Shown here piece after piece: positions 1-13,256 of a DNA stretch of 64,000 bases. This stretch comes from Acanthornis magna. Its lineage: Eukaryota > Chordata > Aves > Passeriformes > Acanthizidae. The stretch is from assembly GCA_036785705.1 (NCBI GenBank), contig JAWUZG010000032.1, forward strand, positions 13,968,001 through 14,032,000, written 5' to 3'. A model generated the notes under the pieces. The model searched no databases and was not told where the DNA came from. It was given only the letters and a program-made list of their open reading frames with translations. How positions within the stretch are numbered: position 1 is the stretch's first letter; each line of letters opens with the position of its first letter. A program made the translations under genes and the position numbers.

Positions 1-140
1 TATGTCCCTGCAGGGTAGAGAGACGTCCGGGGCTCCTCGGGACCTGCCGGGTGACAGCCGAGGGCAGGGGCTCACAGGAGTCCCACAACGGGGGCTGCCT
101 GCCCGCAGCACTGAGGCATCGCTGCCCTCCGTGTGTAGTT
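1..140. other. CpG-rich window edge, possible end of a CpG island
   Basis: Nine CpG dinucleotides lie in about 140 bases (for example in acgtccgg, ctcggg, gccggg, caacggg). The following kilobases are AT-rich with CpG almost absent. This could be the downstream edge of a CpG island, promoter or first exon of a gene lying left of the window. No start codon context, splice donor or reading frame can be assigned here, and it could equally be a GC-rich remnant of an unrecognised repeat. Confidence 0.3.
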
Positions 141-1189
141 AGGGAGCTCTGAAAGGTTATAACACAACCCTAGTCCCAGACTGGCATCACTCAGGTGAAC
201 CACAGTTCACTAGGGCACATTACTTAATCTTTCGAAAGGAGTAACTATAACCTAATTTATAAGCAAATTATCATTATCAGCAATCAGATGGATTACTAAT
301 TTCTAGAGCAAGGACAAAGATCAGACTTGGAGGCTCATCCCATATTCTGCAAGGCCAGCGCCAAGAAACTGAGACAACTTCCTGGCTGGAAGTAATCAAC
401 ATTTTATTAAACTTGTGTTTCTCAGCATGTTGCAATGAAATTTTAGCAGTATTTCAAATACTGCAGAATGAACCAGTGCATTTATGCAGGCCAGTAACGC
501 AGGATTTAATGCTATTTTATATGGATATTGTTTCATTTCCCCATGAAGTGTGACTTTTGACCTCTCTTAAGCTGCTATCGCTTGCCCACTTTAAAAGAAA
601 AATGGGCAGAAGTTCATCGTGGAAAACACTGATTTGCTAAAGACAAGGTGAATGCGTCTCAGAAGGAAGACCTTTAAACTGCTGGGCTTTGCTAAAGTAA
701 AAAGGCCAGCCAACTCCTGTCCTCACCTCACCCTCCCTTTCTTGGTGTAAGCACCTGCAAATCACCTCCCACTCACCTGAAAGAAGAGAGGAAATCGTTT
801 CCAGTCAGAATCACTGTATTTACATTTTTTAAGTTCTGAAAAGTGCATGGGATATTAAGCATCACGCTCTTCGTATGGATTAAAAATTATTTGCACTGAT
901 GTGCAATTTTCACTTCCCTTCCCCTAATTAATCGACACAAGATAAAAGGGTATTTTATATAAAATTTTTCAATAAAGTGTCTAAATAGAAGAGAAATAGA
1001 AATCTATCAGTGCAGTACTTTATCTGGGGTGTATGTATACTCTGGATTTTTTTGCTCCTCTATCCTACCTGAATGTGAAAGCACACATCACTTTAAAACA
1101 GTAGAAATCACTAAGAATTGTAGCAAGAAATTGAATAAGGATGAATTATGATATGAGATATTTAGAAATATTTGCATGAGTTACAGAGA

Positions 1190-1262
1190 TTATTCTAATT
1201 ATGACTGATAATGGTAATGCTGCTGCTAATAAAAGCATTAATTCAGCTCATGAACACTCTCT
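1190..1262. promoter_or_regulatory. TAAT-core cluster, candidate regulatory element
   Basis: Five TAAT/ATTA homeodomain cores (in ctaattatg, gataatgg, ggtaatgc, gctaataa, cattaatt) occur within about 70 bases of otherwise unremarkable AT-rich sequence. Such clusters are common in vertebrate conserved non-coding enhancers, but also arise by chance in AT-rich DNA. The regulatory reading is inference; no conservation data are available from the sequence alone. Confidence 0.2.
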
Positions 1263-3360
1263 GTCCCTTTAAAGATGAACTTAGTTTTGGAAGAATAAGG
1301 TGGGGGTTTTTAAATTGTCAATGTGAGCAGTAATTCTTTGACAGAATTTTGATTGTATTACTCACTCAGGTTGTTTGTGCTGCCCAAGCAATTAGTAGGA
1401 ACGCAAGATGTGCAATGTGAATCATGTCTTTCTGTATGTTTGCACAATATTTTTCAATTAGTCCCTTCAACTCACCCATCCTCTAAGTCCTGCTCTAGAA
1501 CAAATGAAAATTAATAGCAGTAAATGTGTCACTTGTGTATGCATTTGTGTATATTTGCCTAATAAAGTCCTCAGTGTGAGCTCCTCATTCAGCTTGGCCA
1601 CGTTGCAGAGATGGTACTCTCCAGGTGAGCTCTCCTGAATTTAGGAATTTATGTATTTTATTGACTGAACTACCTCAACTGTGACTGTAACGTCATTCTG
1701 CCTCTCTTCTGCCCAAGACGTGGTGCCTAAAGGAGGAATATGCTCTTTCTGGAAGAAAAAAAAGAGCCAGAAACTGTGACTCTTCAGCTGTGTCTAGTCT
1801 AGGAATTGGTTCCCATTTGGTGCCCAGCAGAAGCAAAACTTCCGGTTTAGTTTTTTCCAAGAGGAATTGAGTTTGTGTCACACAGCTGCTCTGCCAACAC
1901 AGCCAACTTGTATTACCTGCAGACAGTCAGGGGATTCACTTCTGAACAGGAGCACTACTTCAGTCCAAAAACTGGTATTGACTCAGCCAGAGGTGTTTGT
2001 TTTTGTTAAAAAACTAACAAATATCAATACTGCTATCATTACTACACGTTAAAAGCAGCAGCTTGGATTGGCTTGGCAGGAACAAATAATGTAGGAAGTC
2101 CAAAGAACAGCCTCAGAAGAAGCTCAGAAAAAGAGATACAACACAATTTTATTACAATTGCATCATGAAAAGTTTGGTAATATAATTCCTCCTTTCTTTT
2201 ATTTCTTTCTAATCCTTCTACTAAGGGCAGTTGTTCTCACTGGAGAGACAAACATCAGATACCATCATGATGGTTTTCCCTGCCTCCTTTTGGCAATGTT
2301 AAAAGTGCAAATAGATGTTCAGTATAATAAAAAAGCAAGATGGACATTGGAGCCACAATTTCCAGGTGGCTGAATGTGCCGTATATGAAGTGTGGATGAA
2401 CAGGCTGTGCAAGGGGAGCTCTGGGGCCCCTCGGCAGCCCTGGCTGCAGTGGGAATGCTGGAGGTTGCCCAGGGATACAGCAGCCCTGCAGCTTCCCACC
2501 CAGGCCTGGCACAACTCTTTCCATCTCTGCTCAAAAGTGCCTTAGCGTGGCTGGCTTGGCCTATCTCATACAGAGGCCAACGGCAACTAAAACATTAAAA
2601 ATGAGATCTTGACCTAATTTTTTGTTCTCTGGTTGTTGAGATGGAAAGACATTGCTGGGCAGCAATCACCGGAAAACTTCTTTATGTTATTCACTGTGTT
2701 GCTACACAATTATCTTGCTGGAAACAGCAGCTATATGACTGGAGAATATTCATATTTGTTCTCCACCCAGATAGCACGTGAGTGCATCAGCTCAGCTCCA
2801 GATACAGAATTTCTGGAGAATGCAGGCTGCTGTACCCTTTTCTGTCCCTCCTCATCGCCTCCGTGCAGCTGCTGGCAGGTGCTCCAGGCAGCTGCCGGCT
2901 CCATCTCGCTCCCCCCGCTGCATGACCCACCGGAGTGCTGAGTGTGTTACGGCTCTTCTCTGCCGCTTGCTGCCCCTGACCAGAGAGTGGGGAGAGCTCA
3001 GGGAGGCATCAGCCAACAGGACAAAAGTTCAGAGCACTTGACTTGGATGAGAAGTGCTGGGAATTAACACGAAGTCATCAGATTCGAACAGAGCCCAGCC
3101 TCACCCTTGCACCGCACGTACACAATCCAAAAACTAGTTTCATGAAAGCAGTAAATGGACACTTGCTAGAAATTGTTGTGAGTACCAAAATGACTGGTAC
3201 TATTATTGACAATAGCACAGAATAAAATACTTTCAAAATAAACTCTTAAGAACTTGTCTATACCAGACACACCTGCAATCCTTTCCAAATTTTGTTTGAT
3301 TCATATCTTTCCTCAGAACTGCTATGGGCAGAGTTTGAGCATGGGTGTGGAAGCAGAGCT

Positions 3361-3441
3361 CAGAGTCCGATTTTGTTGGGGTTTTTTTATTTTTATTTTT
3401 TCTCACAAAAGTACTCAAATCTGATTTTTTTTTTTTTTTTT
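3361..3441. repeat. T-rich low-complexity tract
   Basis: T-rich sequence ends in an uninterrupted run of 17 T (3425-3441). It could be the complement of an old retroposon poly(A) tail, but no recognisable body adjoins it, so it is scored as simple low complexity. Confidence 0.8.
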
Positions 3442-4384
3442 ACCAAGGGCTTTGTCTTTCTCTTGCATTCATGCACAAAGTAGTTTTCTGATACCTTGAT
3501 ATTCTAGGGTTCACACTGATTTACTTAAAAGATTTATTTCGGAGTTTGATGTTTCGTGATGGAATAATCGATACTAGGAATTAGTACTGGAATTATCATC
3601 AACTGCTGCAGTAGTCAATACTTAGATTCTTTGAATAAAATGAAAATCAGAGATACTAGAAAATTATCTTTCAAAGATAAATAAAAGAAGTCTTTGTGCT
3701 TTCAAAGTACTACTGTTTTATTAGTTTTATTTTCGTTCTGCCAGATTTTACTGGAAAGATGTTTTACTCATCCTGGGAAAAAAGTCAATGTTTGGACTAA
3801 ATACTGTGATGTTTTGAAAAGGTGCAGTTTGAAGAAGGCCAAATTATCAGAATTTTCTGATGAGCCTGCCAGTAGCTTTTTGCAATGCTGCTGAGAGAGT
3901 GTTAAATAAAATAGTAGTATTCAACATGTGCATTGCTGTGAGAGCCACTGGCCAAGTCAAGAGATCAGGGAACCTAAAGGTTCATCTACCAAAAGACCCA
4001 TTCCGGCCTCCTCTAGGGAGTTCAGAGCCTAAATACACCATTATGTTGCAATATCTTATATTAGAGAAACCCATCTGCATTTCCTCTTGAGCAGGATTTT
4101 TCAGAGCTGGGGCTGAAACAGACACAGGAGATGGGAAACTTATCTCCTCCCTGCCAGGTCAGCAGCCATCTCACCCTGCAAAGCACAGGGTGGTGCACTC
4201 CTGGCAAACCCTTTTTCTCTAGGTCACCTGCATAAAAAATAGCCATTCTCTCGGGTTCAGTTAGGTTTTACACTCAGATATTGTTATGGTTTTGCCCATA
4301 TTGGCCCTGGGGATCTAAATGTGATAAAAATTACCTATACAAGATGTAAGTATTCCTATTCATGTGGTAATCAAGAGTAAGACA

Positions 4385-4421
4385 TTTTTTTCTTTTTTTT
4401 CTCTCTCTTTTTTTTTTTTAA
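4385..4421. repeat. Poly-T / CT-rich tract
   Basis: Almost pure pyrimidine: runs of T broken by C and a short CTCTCTC segment, followed by AAG. It superficially resembles a splice acceptor polypyrimidine tract, but no credible exon follows. Confidence 0.75.
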
Positions 4422-6150
4422 GAGGCCATATTTTTCATTGGTATGTAGGAGAGTTTAAATCTTCAGTCTTTTTCAGTCTTTCTACCCCCATAGGAAATAC
4501 ACCCCTGCAATGTTTCATGACTCATGCATTCATACAATCCCAGTTGCTTCTGACTGATAGGATTTTATGCCGAATTTACTTTTTCATGTTTTGTTTACTG
4601 TACAATGCATTAAGCTCACGTGGGAATACTCCAATGGATTTCAGCATTCTGCCCTTCATTTGGGGGAGATGGAGAAGCTCATCATTTCAGATTTAAACAA
4701 GCTGTTCTGCTTTTGGAACAGCAAACTACAGAGAGAAAATACACAATGTGAACTAACAGAAATTGGGTTACTGTTCATTCAGACAGAATTGGTTTCACAG
4801 AGTCAAAGCCATAACATGGTTTCACCTACTACAAAACAAATGCTGCTTTACCAAACGCTCTTTCTCTGCCAGGACTATGACTCCTGATGGAGTCAGGGCA
4901 CTTTTCAGTCTTGATTACAGTCTATAAATGATGGAAATTTACTGGATTACTACTGAAAATGTGGTTTGTTGCCCGATTAACCTCACTGTTAAAAATGTGC
5001 ATTACATTCCTAGTCAGAGGTCAGATTTGCACAGAACAGGAGTGTTTGTGTTGAAATTTACTGTACACTGAAATTACATGTATGTTCCCAGAATGCTATT
5101 CTTAGGAACTAAAAAAAAGTGAGATATAATCTCCAGATTTGGTGCTGCTCCTGTTTAAAACTTCCTGCTGAAGTAATACTGACAAATACCTGTGTAGAGG
5201 CACAATAAGAATTCATTAGCTGTCGTCCCACACGGCTTTGCATCTCACCCAAGTCTGCTGAAGGTAGCAGGCTGCTCTTAAAGTTTGCCTATCTCTAGCT
5301 GTTTCCGGGGAGGCAAAATGTGCTTGGTTAGAGCCAATACATAGCCATTACACATACTAGAGCAGATTTTGGTTATCTGGAGTTCTATGGATGGGTCTTT
5401 GGCCTAAAGGCAAAGAATCAAAATGCCGTGAAGATGAGAGAATGAAACCCAGAACACAACCAAAGCTCTGTGTAGCAATGGACCAAAAGGGTGTGAGAGC
5501 ATTCATCCAAAGAAACCAAGAGCTGGAAAATACCACAGTCAGTTTGTGCATCTTACAAGATGCCACTGGAAAATCACGGTTTGTGTCAGATGTCTTAGCA
5601 AGCAATGATTTTGCTGATGCCCAAGGAATGCCACCATGCTGGGCCAATGAGCACTGCTATTGTACCTGAATCCTGCTGCTGCCTTGGCTTTTCCAGAATT
5701 GCAAGATGTCAGTAGGCATCCATTCAGAAACTTAAAACACTTTGCCTGTTTTTTCAGTCTCCAGACAAACTGTTACCCAAAACCATGCAAAGTTCTCCCT
5801 TTCTTTTCTTTTTTCTTAATCCTTTCTTCTTTCCCTGCCACTGATGATTCTCATCTCTCTACATGCTAATGATGGCAGCTGGAGCAAGGACCTGGTTTGG
5901 AATTGCGCTGCTGACACAAACAAGAATACAGTGATGTGCTTTGCCACAGCACCCACCTACAAAACTCCTTTTTTCTTCCATGTGTCTCCTTTTCCTTCAC
6001 AGGAAACCCTGCTTCTCCATACCATGCACACCTTTGGTATGCTAGGTTCAAAGAGCAAAATTATGTCAGAGAAGAGTGTTTAGTCAGAGTATGGAGAGAA
6101 AATGAACTAGGCAATTTATCAAGTAAATGTCAAAGCAGAAGCAGTGTATT

Positions 6151-6244
6151 AAAAAAAAAACAAAAAAACCGAAAACAAAACAACCAATCTTTTTTTCCTA
6201 ATTAGAAAGGGAAGCATGTCATGGGTACCAAAAAAAAAAAAAAA
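6151..6244. repeat. A-rich low-complexity tracts
   Basis: A-rich sequence (6151-6180, A10 then A7 separated by single C or CCG) and an A14 run (6231-6244) flank a T-rich patch. No source element is visible. Confidence 0.75.
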
Positions 6245-9200
6245 TGAAGTGTTTTTACCTATGCAAGACTTTTCCTCCAGGAATGTGAAAATTATACAGA
6301 TCAGTACCTTAGTCAGCTTATTATGTAGCACTATGCCCTGCCACTACCTCCAGAGGTAGAGAGCCACCCCTGACGAGGAGAAGACTCCAACCTGTGTTGC
6401 CAACTCTCTTGCTGAGACCCTGCAGGATCCCAAATGGAATGAGCTGCATCAAGGGCCATCACCTACCACAGCTGCAAGTGACCACCAGCCTTTGTGCAGT
6501 GCAATCCAAGGACCCTGGGGCTCCAGCCTTTCCTGCACCAGCGGAGCATTGCCAGCACTGTTCACTGCTGGGAGGGATGAGCAGCTGCACAGCAGCAGCT
6601 GCAACCCAGTTTTAGCTCAGAGAGAGCTACAAACTCCCGCTGTGCAGATGGAGAGTTGTTGCTTCCCTGAGGAGCAGTTGCCAGAGCACAGTAGTCTTCA
6701 GTGAGCTATGCCACTGGGACATGGGTCTCATTGCTTTTGAAGGCCTCAGAAATCAGCAAGACCTAGGAGCCTTTTCCTGACTGAGAAAGGAGCAGAGCAG
6801 CTCCCACATCCAGCTCCCGCTGAGTTTGGAGATCAGCTGCTGCCCCCTTCCCAAGAGGCAGGAGCTGCCTCTTCTTCAGAGCAGCAGCTTCGGCTCCTCA
6901 GGCCTGCTGAGCTCAGCAATAGCCCAGCTGAGCTCTGAACTGTAAGCTGGCTTTGTGCGTAGATAAATATAGTACGGCACAAATAACATTAGCACTGAAA
7001 TAAGGGCAACTGTCACATTTATGTTCTTTTTTTTTACTGTGAAGCCCTCACAAGGATAAAAGGGCAGAGACTAGAAGTCCAAGTGCAAAAACTCTCTTAG
7101 CTGCAGCACTGCATGGTCCTTTTAGCTCTCACTTGTTTCTGGACAGGTTCCTCAGACATGCAAATCTTCAGATGTGCTCTGCTAAGGAGTTAGGAGGAGG
7201 CATCGCAGCATGTAAATCCCTTTCACTGGGATTGTAAAAAGGAGCTGAACTGGGAATGGAACCTTCCTTTCCAGCTCTGATGTTTAAATGTTCCCCATCA
7301 CAGTGAAAATCCTCTAAGCTTATCTGAGCCAAGATGCGGAGAGCATTTTGTGAAATTTTGTCCTTTTGAAATAGAGCCCTGAGCTTGCTGCCTACTCATA
7401 TCCAAACCTAATCTTATCCTGAGCAACAGCTTCAGATCTCATGCAGTCCAGGCTCCTCCTCAAGTCTTTATCCCCAGCATTAGGAACCTCTTGTGATTGA
7501 ACCACTGTGCATCTGAAGGTGCTGTCGAGTGTTACAGTCCTGCGAGGTGATCTGGTAAATGAAACCAGAGTGAGTGGCGTGGCAATACTGCTAGTCTATT
7601 TCTTGTTTCTCTGCTGAAGAATAGTCTTTGTTTTCAAAATTAACCCCCGGAGGTTCTTATTTATCAGCATAACATTTGTTTCATTTGCCACTGCATTACA
7701 AATATTGCTTTTGCCCTGGAGACCTGTTGTACTAATGCAGAGCTTTGGAGAAAGATTTCCACATGCCAAATGTTGCTATGATTCCTACTAGAATAATAGG
7801 AGAAGGATTTTGGCTCTAGGTACAGAGAATTTTATGAAGAGACAATCTGTGCCTTTACACACAAGGCCCCACAAACAACCCTGGATTATTTTTTGAGGTG
7901 GTGCACAGAAGTTCTCTATGCAAGAGGGTTGATTCCCCATCAGTCTCTTCCCAGCAATCCCAGGACATCGTTTTGGTAGTGGTTTTGTGTCTCTGGTGAG
8001 CCCAGTGATGAGGCAGCTTCTTTTGAAAAAGCTTCCTGTGATAGGTGTTGCTCTGTCAGCCATCCAACATGGTATTTCACAGCAAGGAAGCAGAGGTGCA
8101 TTATACATTTTCTGCTGATTACATCACACTGTGTGCCCACTTGAGGCAGGTAATACATTTTTATCTGTCTATGATGTTAATATCCACCACATAATTTACA
8201 GCTCTTTGTTGCTCTGAACAATTGCACCTTGATTGCTGTTAAATAAGCCAAATAAAGGCTGGTGTTGCACACATCCTTCCAGTATCTGTCTTAGATCCCA
8301 TCATCATTATAAGTAAACCAGTAGCACCTTAAAGTGTCTTTGCCTGTGGGCAAAGTGACTTGGTGTTCCTATTAATCAAAGTGTGCAGCTTTTCATTACT
8401 CACAGCCTTCCACACCTAAATTTCAGTCTTAGAGAAGCTCAGCATTTAATTACTAACCACAATTGCCCTGGTTGTGCCCAGAAGCCAAACAAGCCTCACG
8501 TCACTCTGTGCCAGTCTTGTGAAGAAGTAGGGGCACAGACATCCCCCACTGCATCTCCATGGACCTCATGAGAAGTCAAACAGAAGCCCAAAGCAGGATA
8601 GGTGAGCAAGCAGACGGAGGAAGAAGCCCCGAGGCTCAGGAGAATGGACTGATCAAAGAGATGGTTGCCAGGAGCACAGGAAAGCCAGATCTAACTGAGG
8701 AAAATACCAATGCCATTTCTGCTTTGACGGCAGCTGCAACTGCTCCGCCAGCTTTCATCTCTGGCTGCCTCCTCCTACGTTTTCTCTCCCATGGGCAGCG
8801 TGCCGGGGACTGGGATGGAAGTGCCAGGAGGCTTCTCGCAGCACTTCCAGCAGCTACTCTACTTAGCAGTAGTTGCTTCTGATTGTTTACATGCTCATGT
8901 GCTAAAGGCACGGAATTATCACATGCCCTTCGAAACACCACACCTCGTGAATGCATAGAACTAGGGATGAGCAAAACTGCTCTCTGCTAACGACAGCATG
9001 GAAGTAGTGGGACAAAAAAACAGCCTGGAAATGATTTCGCCATTTTGCCTCTCATAAACTGTAATCCTGAGCTGATTTGTTTTTAAGGAGTTCTGGCGTT
9101 ACTCCAAAGGGCTGCATTTTCCAGAGATGAGCTATCCATTTCCTCTGGTCTTTTTAACATGGCTGCAGCTGAACTTTTAAGCCAGATCATCCCAATTTGC

Positions 9201-10598
9201 CAGGCATGAGATTATTGCTGGTGTGCAAAGTAAGGCAGAGAATTAAAAATAACCATGCCAGTAAATGTGCAGTCAGTTGGTTTAAGGCTTAGAGGTTTAT
9301 GTGTCATTTGGAAGTACATGAGTTCCAGAATAGATTGTTCAGTAAGTCTGTGTTGTAGGGAGCCACGCAGTACAGATCTGACTCCTTTGCTTTTCACAGA
9401 TCAGCTTAGGATACAGAAACATGAAAAAAACACCAGGCACTCATTTTAGAACTGAATAGGTCAGTGCTTTAACTGCACGTGATGAAAGCCAGCAGTGTAC
9501 TTGGGTATACTTAGCTCAGCTTAGCTCAAATTGATTGTATTGTGCTCATGTTGGGCTGTATCATAGAGCGTAGCACAGTGAACATGTAGTCCTCAAAGGC
9601 AGAAGTGGCTGACTCCAGCCACGTAGAAAAGATGCTGGTGAAATTTCAAGAATCTGATTTCCTGTTGGTTTATTTGCTTTTGCAAAAATTTGTTCCTTTA
9701 ATGAGAGCATTTTTGAATTCTTTCTTTTTGCTGCTGCACAAATGCCTTACATTTAAGTGCAGTTCATAAACCTTCTGTACCCATTAATAAGGAAAATGTT
9801 TGTGGCCCTCAGACACAGCCCAGAAAAAGAACAGGCACCCAGCAGCTAAAGATTTTCATGTATTCTAAGTCCCTCTTACTCATCATCTCTTTTTTCTGGT
9901 GTATGTGTTTTTATTCCTCTGTAAAGAAATGGAACTTTCTATGGTCTTTCAATGCAAATTTAGTGCAGAAGATATTTACTTCACATATCTCTTGTGCTGT
10001 TGAAAAGAGGCTCTTTAAACTAGTTTTGGACGTTTTAGAGTACATTAGCAATTCATCACAAAATATGTAATTTAATGTATCATTTTGCATTCAGATATCA
10101 GTACCTTTTCTTAACACTAAAAGACTTGCTACAGTATGGTCAGCCTGCTGACAACCCAGGTGAAGAGCTCTTCATCACCTTTTGTTTTTAATTATGCCTA
10201 TCTAGGGCCTGGGCCTGATGTGCTTGGACATCATGGTCACTCTTTAGCTGGCAGTGGTCCTTTAGAGGAGAAGTGAGGGATGTTTAGCTACCAAAAAGTT
10301 TATAGTGGAGCTGAAGTCCTAAATTAGTCCTTTTTACTTAATAATTATCCCTTCTCTTCCTCTTGCTAGCTAACACACATGTTGTTTTAGTGTCTAAATG
10401 TCCAAAGTATTAAAACTAAAATTCCTACTCACCCTAAGTAATACAAACGCAGCAGTCAACATTAAACATCTGCCAGTTTTTGCCCTGTTCCATCTGAAAT
10501 ACACACCAAGGATTTGGTGTTCTGATTCTAATCCTAAGGAACAGCACAAACCACAAGTTTGTTGTTAGTATCCAAGAGATGAAAACACCTCAGTGCCC

Positions 10599-10662
10599 CT
10601 AGGAGAGTGTTTTAGTGTTATTTAGTGTTTATGGGCTAGGAGAGTTATTTAGTGTTTATGGG
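10599..10662 (+). repeat. Two-copy local tandem duplication
   Basis: Copy A (10599-10635, 37 bp) and copy B (10636-10662, 27 bp) both begin ctaggagagt and end tttagtgtttatggg. Copy A carries an extra ~10 bp that is itself a partial repeat of the tttagtgtt motif. This looks like replication-slippage duplication. Confidence 0.8.
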
Positions 10663-11040
10663 CTACCCTCAACCCTGATACCAGAGTGAACACACATGTT
10701 TACAGCCCCCCTTGTTCCTGCCAGCATTCTGGGAGTGGCACCTGCCCAACCTTTGTTGAAAGGCAGGTGGCACAGCTGGGGTGACCAGATGCTGCCAATG
10801 CCAGGGCACTGGCAGCTCTGGGCAGTGAAGCCAGCTGGATAGGTGACACAGGATCTGCACAGGTGGGTTATTCCGAGCAGCTCAGGCAAAAATACATCCA
10901 TTGTTCAGCAGTCCCCAGAACAGCTAATCTTGTTCCCCCGTGCCAACTGTTGTCCTATTAAATGTGTACTTTTCATAGACGTAGTTCCGCAAATTCCATG
11001 GGATACGTCAAGATCGGTAAAAATAAGGTCATTTATAAAC

Positions 11041-11084
11041 ACCTCCTTCTCCTTCTTCTCCTCCCTCTCTGCCCCCCTCCCAAG
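11041..11084. repeat. Polypyrimidine (CTT/CTC) tract
   Basis: About 44 bases are almost exclusively C and T, in CTT, CTC and CCC blocks. On the minus strand it is polypurine and reads as an Arg-rich nonsense peptide. It may favour triplex structure, but no function is implied. Confidence 0.75.
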
Positions 11085-11865
11085 ATATGCCTGTGGGCAG
11101 GGTGAGCCCTGCCTGTCACGTGCTTCATCCACTTCACTCTAGACCAAACAACAAGGTACTGACAGGCATGATGGTGGTGAGCAGTTAAAAGCAAAAAGAA
11201 AAGGGGAAAAGCAATAAAATAAGAGCAGCTGTAAACCTGTTGCTGCATTTACAGCTCACCCAACATGGACATGGTTCCAACATTTGGTGAACCACCAAAT
11301 ACATTTCTGCTGTCCAGTAAATAGTTATTGAATGCCCTACCTTTTTCATACTCACATGTATTTTCCACAAGGGCTCACCTTCCATTTTACTTTTCGTAGC
11401 CCATTAATTTCAAAACTTGACATAGAAAAGGCCCCTCTGGGCCTCACAGTTATAGCAGCTGTGCAATCTCACTATGAGACATTTTGGTAGAGGCTTCCCC
11501 CCACACAGTGGGTTTCAATTCTGCCAGCCTGCTGCTATTCTGGAGTGGAACAAGGGCTGTGTATAGAAATATACCATTGGCTTTGTCTGCCTCTGCCATC
11601 TACAGTCACACCAGCTGGAGACTTGGGTTTCTGACAAGACACCTGGACTCACCTTGCAGGGACTGTGTAATTTGAAAGCCATCTGGATGCTGAAATAACT
11701 GAATATTCATGTCATGGGGAAACCCTGAAGAACAAGACGGCATTTGTGTGCTGTCCTCTATTTTTTGCTTTTCTACCTTTCTGCTCATATACTCTATGTC
11801 AGAGTTGCAAAGGGTTGTCATTCATAACAGTAATCTGGTGCCAATCCTGTAAAAACTTCCTTTTA

Positions 11866-12065
11866 ACAGAGATAAGATAATTCAGTCTACCAGTTCTTTA
11901 ACTAAATAGGATTAATTAGCAGGAAGCCGGCTGCTTAATTCACCACTGACCTATAAAACCTGATAAGAATGAGGTCACTGGACATAATAGAGCTATTTAG
12001 GAGTTTAGGTCAAACTCTAATAACAGAAAACTTAATTTAGAGATCAGTCTGATATAATAAAATTC
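11866..12065. promoter_or_regulatory. GATA/TAAT motif-rich patch, candidate regulatory element
   Basis: The patch contains a back-to-back GATA pair (gagataagataattc, about 11870-11883), a TAATTA homeodomain-type site (ggattaattagc, about 11909-11920), further gataa and TAAT/ATTA cores, and AGGTCA-like half-sites (gaggtcactgg, taggtcaaac). The density of intact vertebrate transcription factor cores is higher than in neighbouring DNA, which suggests an enhancer or conserved non-coding element. This is inference from motifs only. Confidence 0.22.
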
Positions 12066-13256
12066 TGGAGTAACAAAATATTACTTACTGAGAAGAGATC
12101 TAATCTTTAAAATAGTGTGCTCAGTATACTCAAAAGTACATTCCTTCCAAAACAAGCAATTGCAACATCTAAGCACAGTCAGTGGACACCAGACTTTGAC
12201 ATTCAAACCCATCAATCTTTTATATCCTTTCCCCCCCAGATTTGTTATATAAAGCTCACTTTTTGTGGCCTTAAGATCTCACAGGAGCTTCACATTATGA
12301 GAACCTTGTTTCATGTTTCAGTGCTTAAGGACCAATGCTCCTCTGAGCATTTTCTGAGTAACTGTTTTGATTAAATGATGTTTGTCTAAGGATCAGAAAA
12401 AATAAGTAGTGTGCATATATTCCTATAGTTCCCCAATTCTCCCCAATTAGCTTCTACCTAAGTTTTCACTATTTCACAATTGTTTGCAAATGGCAGTCAC
12501 TATTACATGTGCATCTGTATAATTTCTGCCAAAACAGTGTTCCTGTTTTCCCCCAGAATCCCTGATTTCTTCCCCAAAATTATGTTCTGCCTCTTCTCCA
12601 CATCAGGCAGAGTTTCAGTTGATTTACCTATAGTAAATCATATTATACTGTGCGAACTATATATATAGTTTGCAAATATGGCAAATAATAGTGTGCACAA
12701 TCTTTCAAAGAGCTTGGTACAGAACTATTTACAGATCAGAAATACCACCTGAAGGCACTCTTGGAAACTAACTGGACCTAATTTAAAACCTTGTGGTCGA
12801 TCATGTGAAAACCAGACACAACATCTGAGAAAAGGAACTCAAAAAAAATTATTGATTTTCATGTATCAGGCCAATTTGTGCTTCTGATTCCAAAGCAGAG
12901 AGAAGAATGGTTACACCTTAGCTACACATCTGGGAACAAGAAGATTTTCCTCTTTAATTTTTTCCCCCTTTTATTATTCCCTCCATCTTCAAAGCCTTCA
13001 TGTAGTAACTGGCTAGTGTCCCACCTTTGCTTGGCAAGGAAGTTTGAACATATTCCTTCAGATAGCCAAAAAGGTTGTTATGGTTTGGAAGAAAACATTT
13101 CTTCTACCCAGGAGCCCAGCACACCATGTTCCCATTTCTCCAGCCTGCTGCCAATACTGAAAAGTGAGATTGCTTTTCAAGCCCACAGCTCAATAACGAA
13201 CAGTTTGTGAGTCTACTACAAAAGATCAGGAAGCCAGACCCACATTTTTATTTAAT

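Larger units (their letters stand above)
141..10598. other. Unique non-coding DNA, no gene seen
   Basis: This is AT-rich single-copy-looking sequence. Reading frames here are short (up to about 112 residues), occur on both strands and in overlapping frames, and show no family motif, signal peptide, domain or consistent splice sites. Two slightly GC-richer stretches (about 6360-6950 and 8550-8900) are CAGC/CTGC-rich but do not resemble any exon I know. The content is homopolymer and pyrimidine tracts, listed separately, and one TAAT-rich cluster near 1.2 kb. No recognisable transposon remains are visible. Confidence 0.6.

Noticed and set aside
5391..5669. 92-residue plus-strand frame with mixed composition
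   Set aside because: Looks less biased than most, but the opposite strand is open too and no homologue is recognised.
8559..8974. Plus and minus frames of 107 and 112 residues in a GC-richer patch
   Set aside because: Both strands are open over the same bases, neither peptide shows a family motif, and no splice structure fits.
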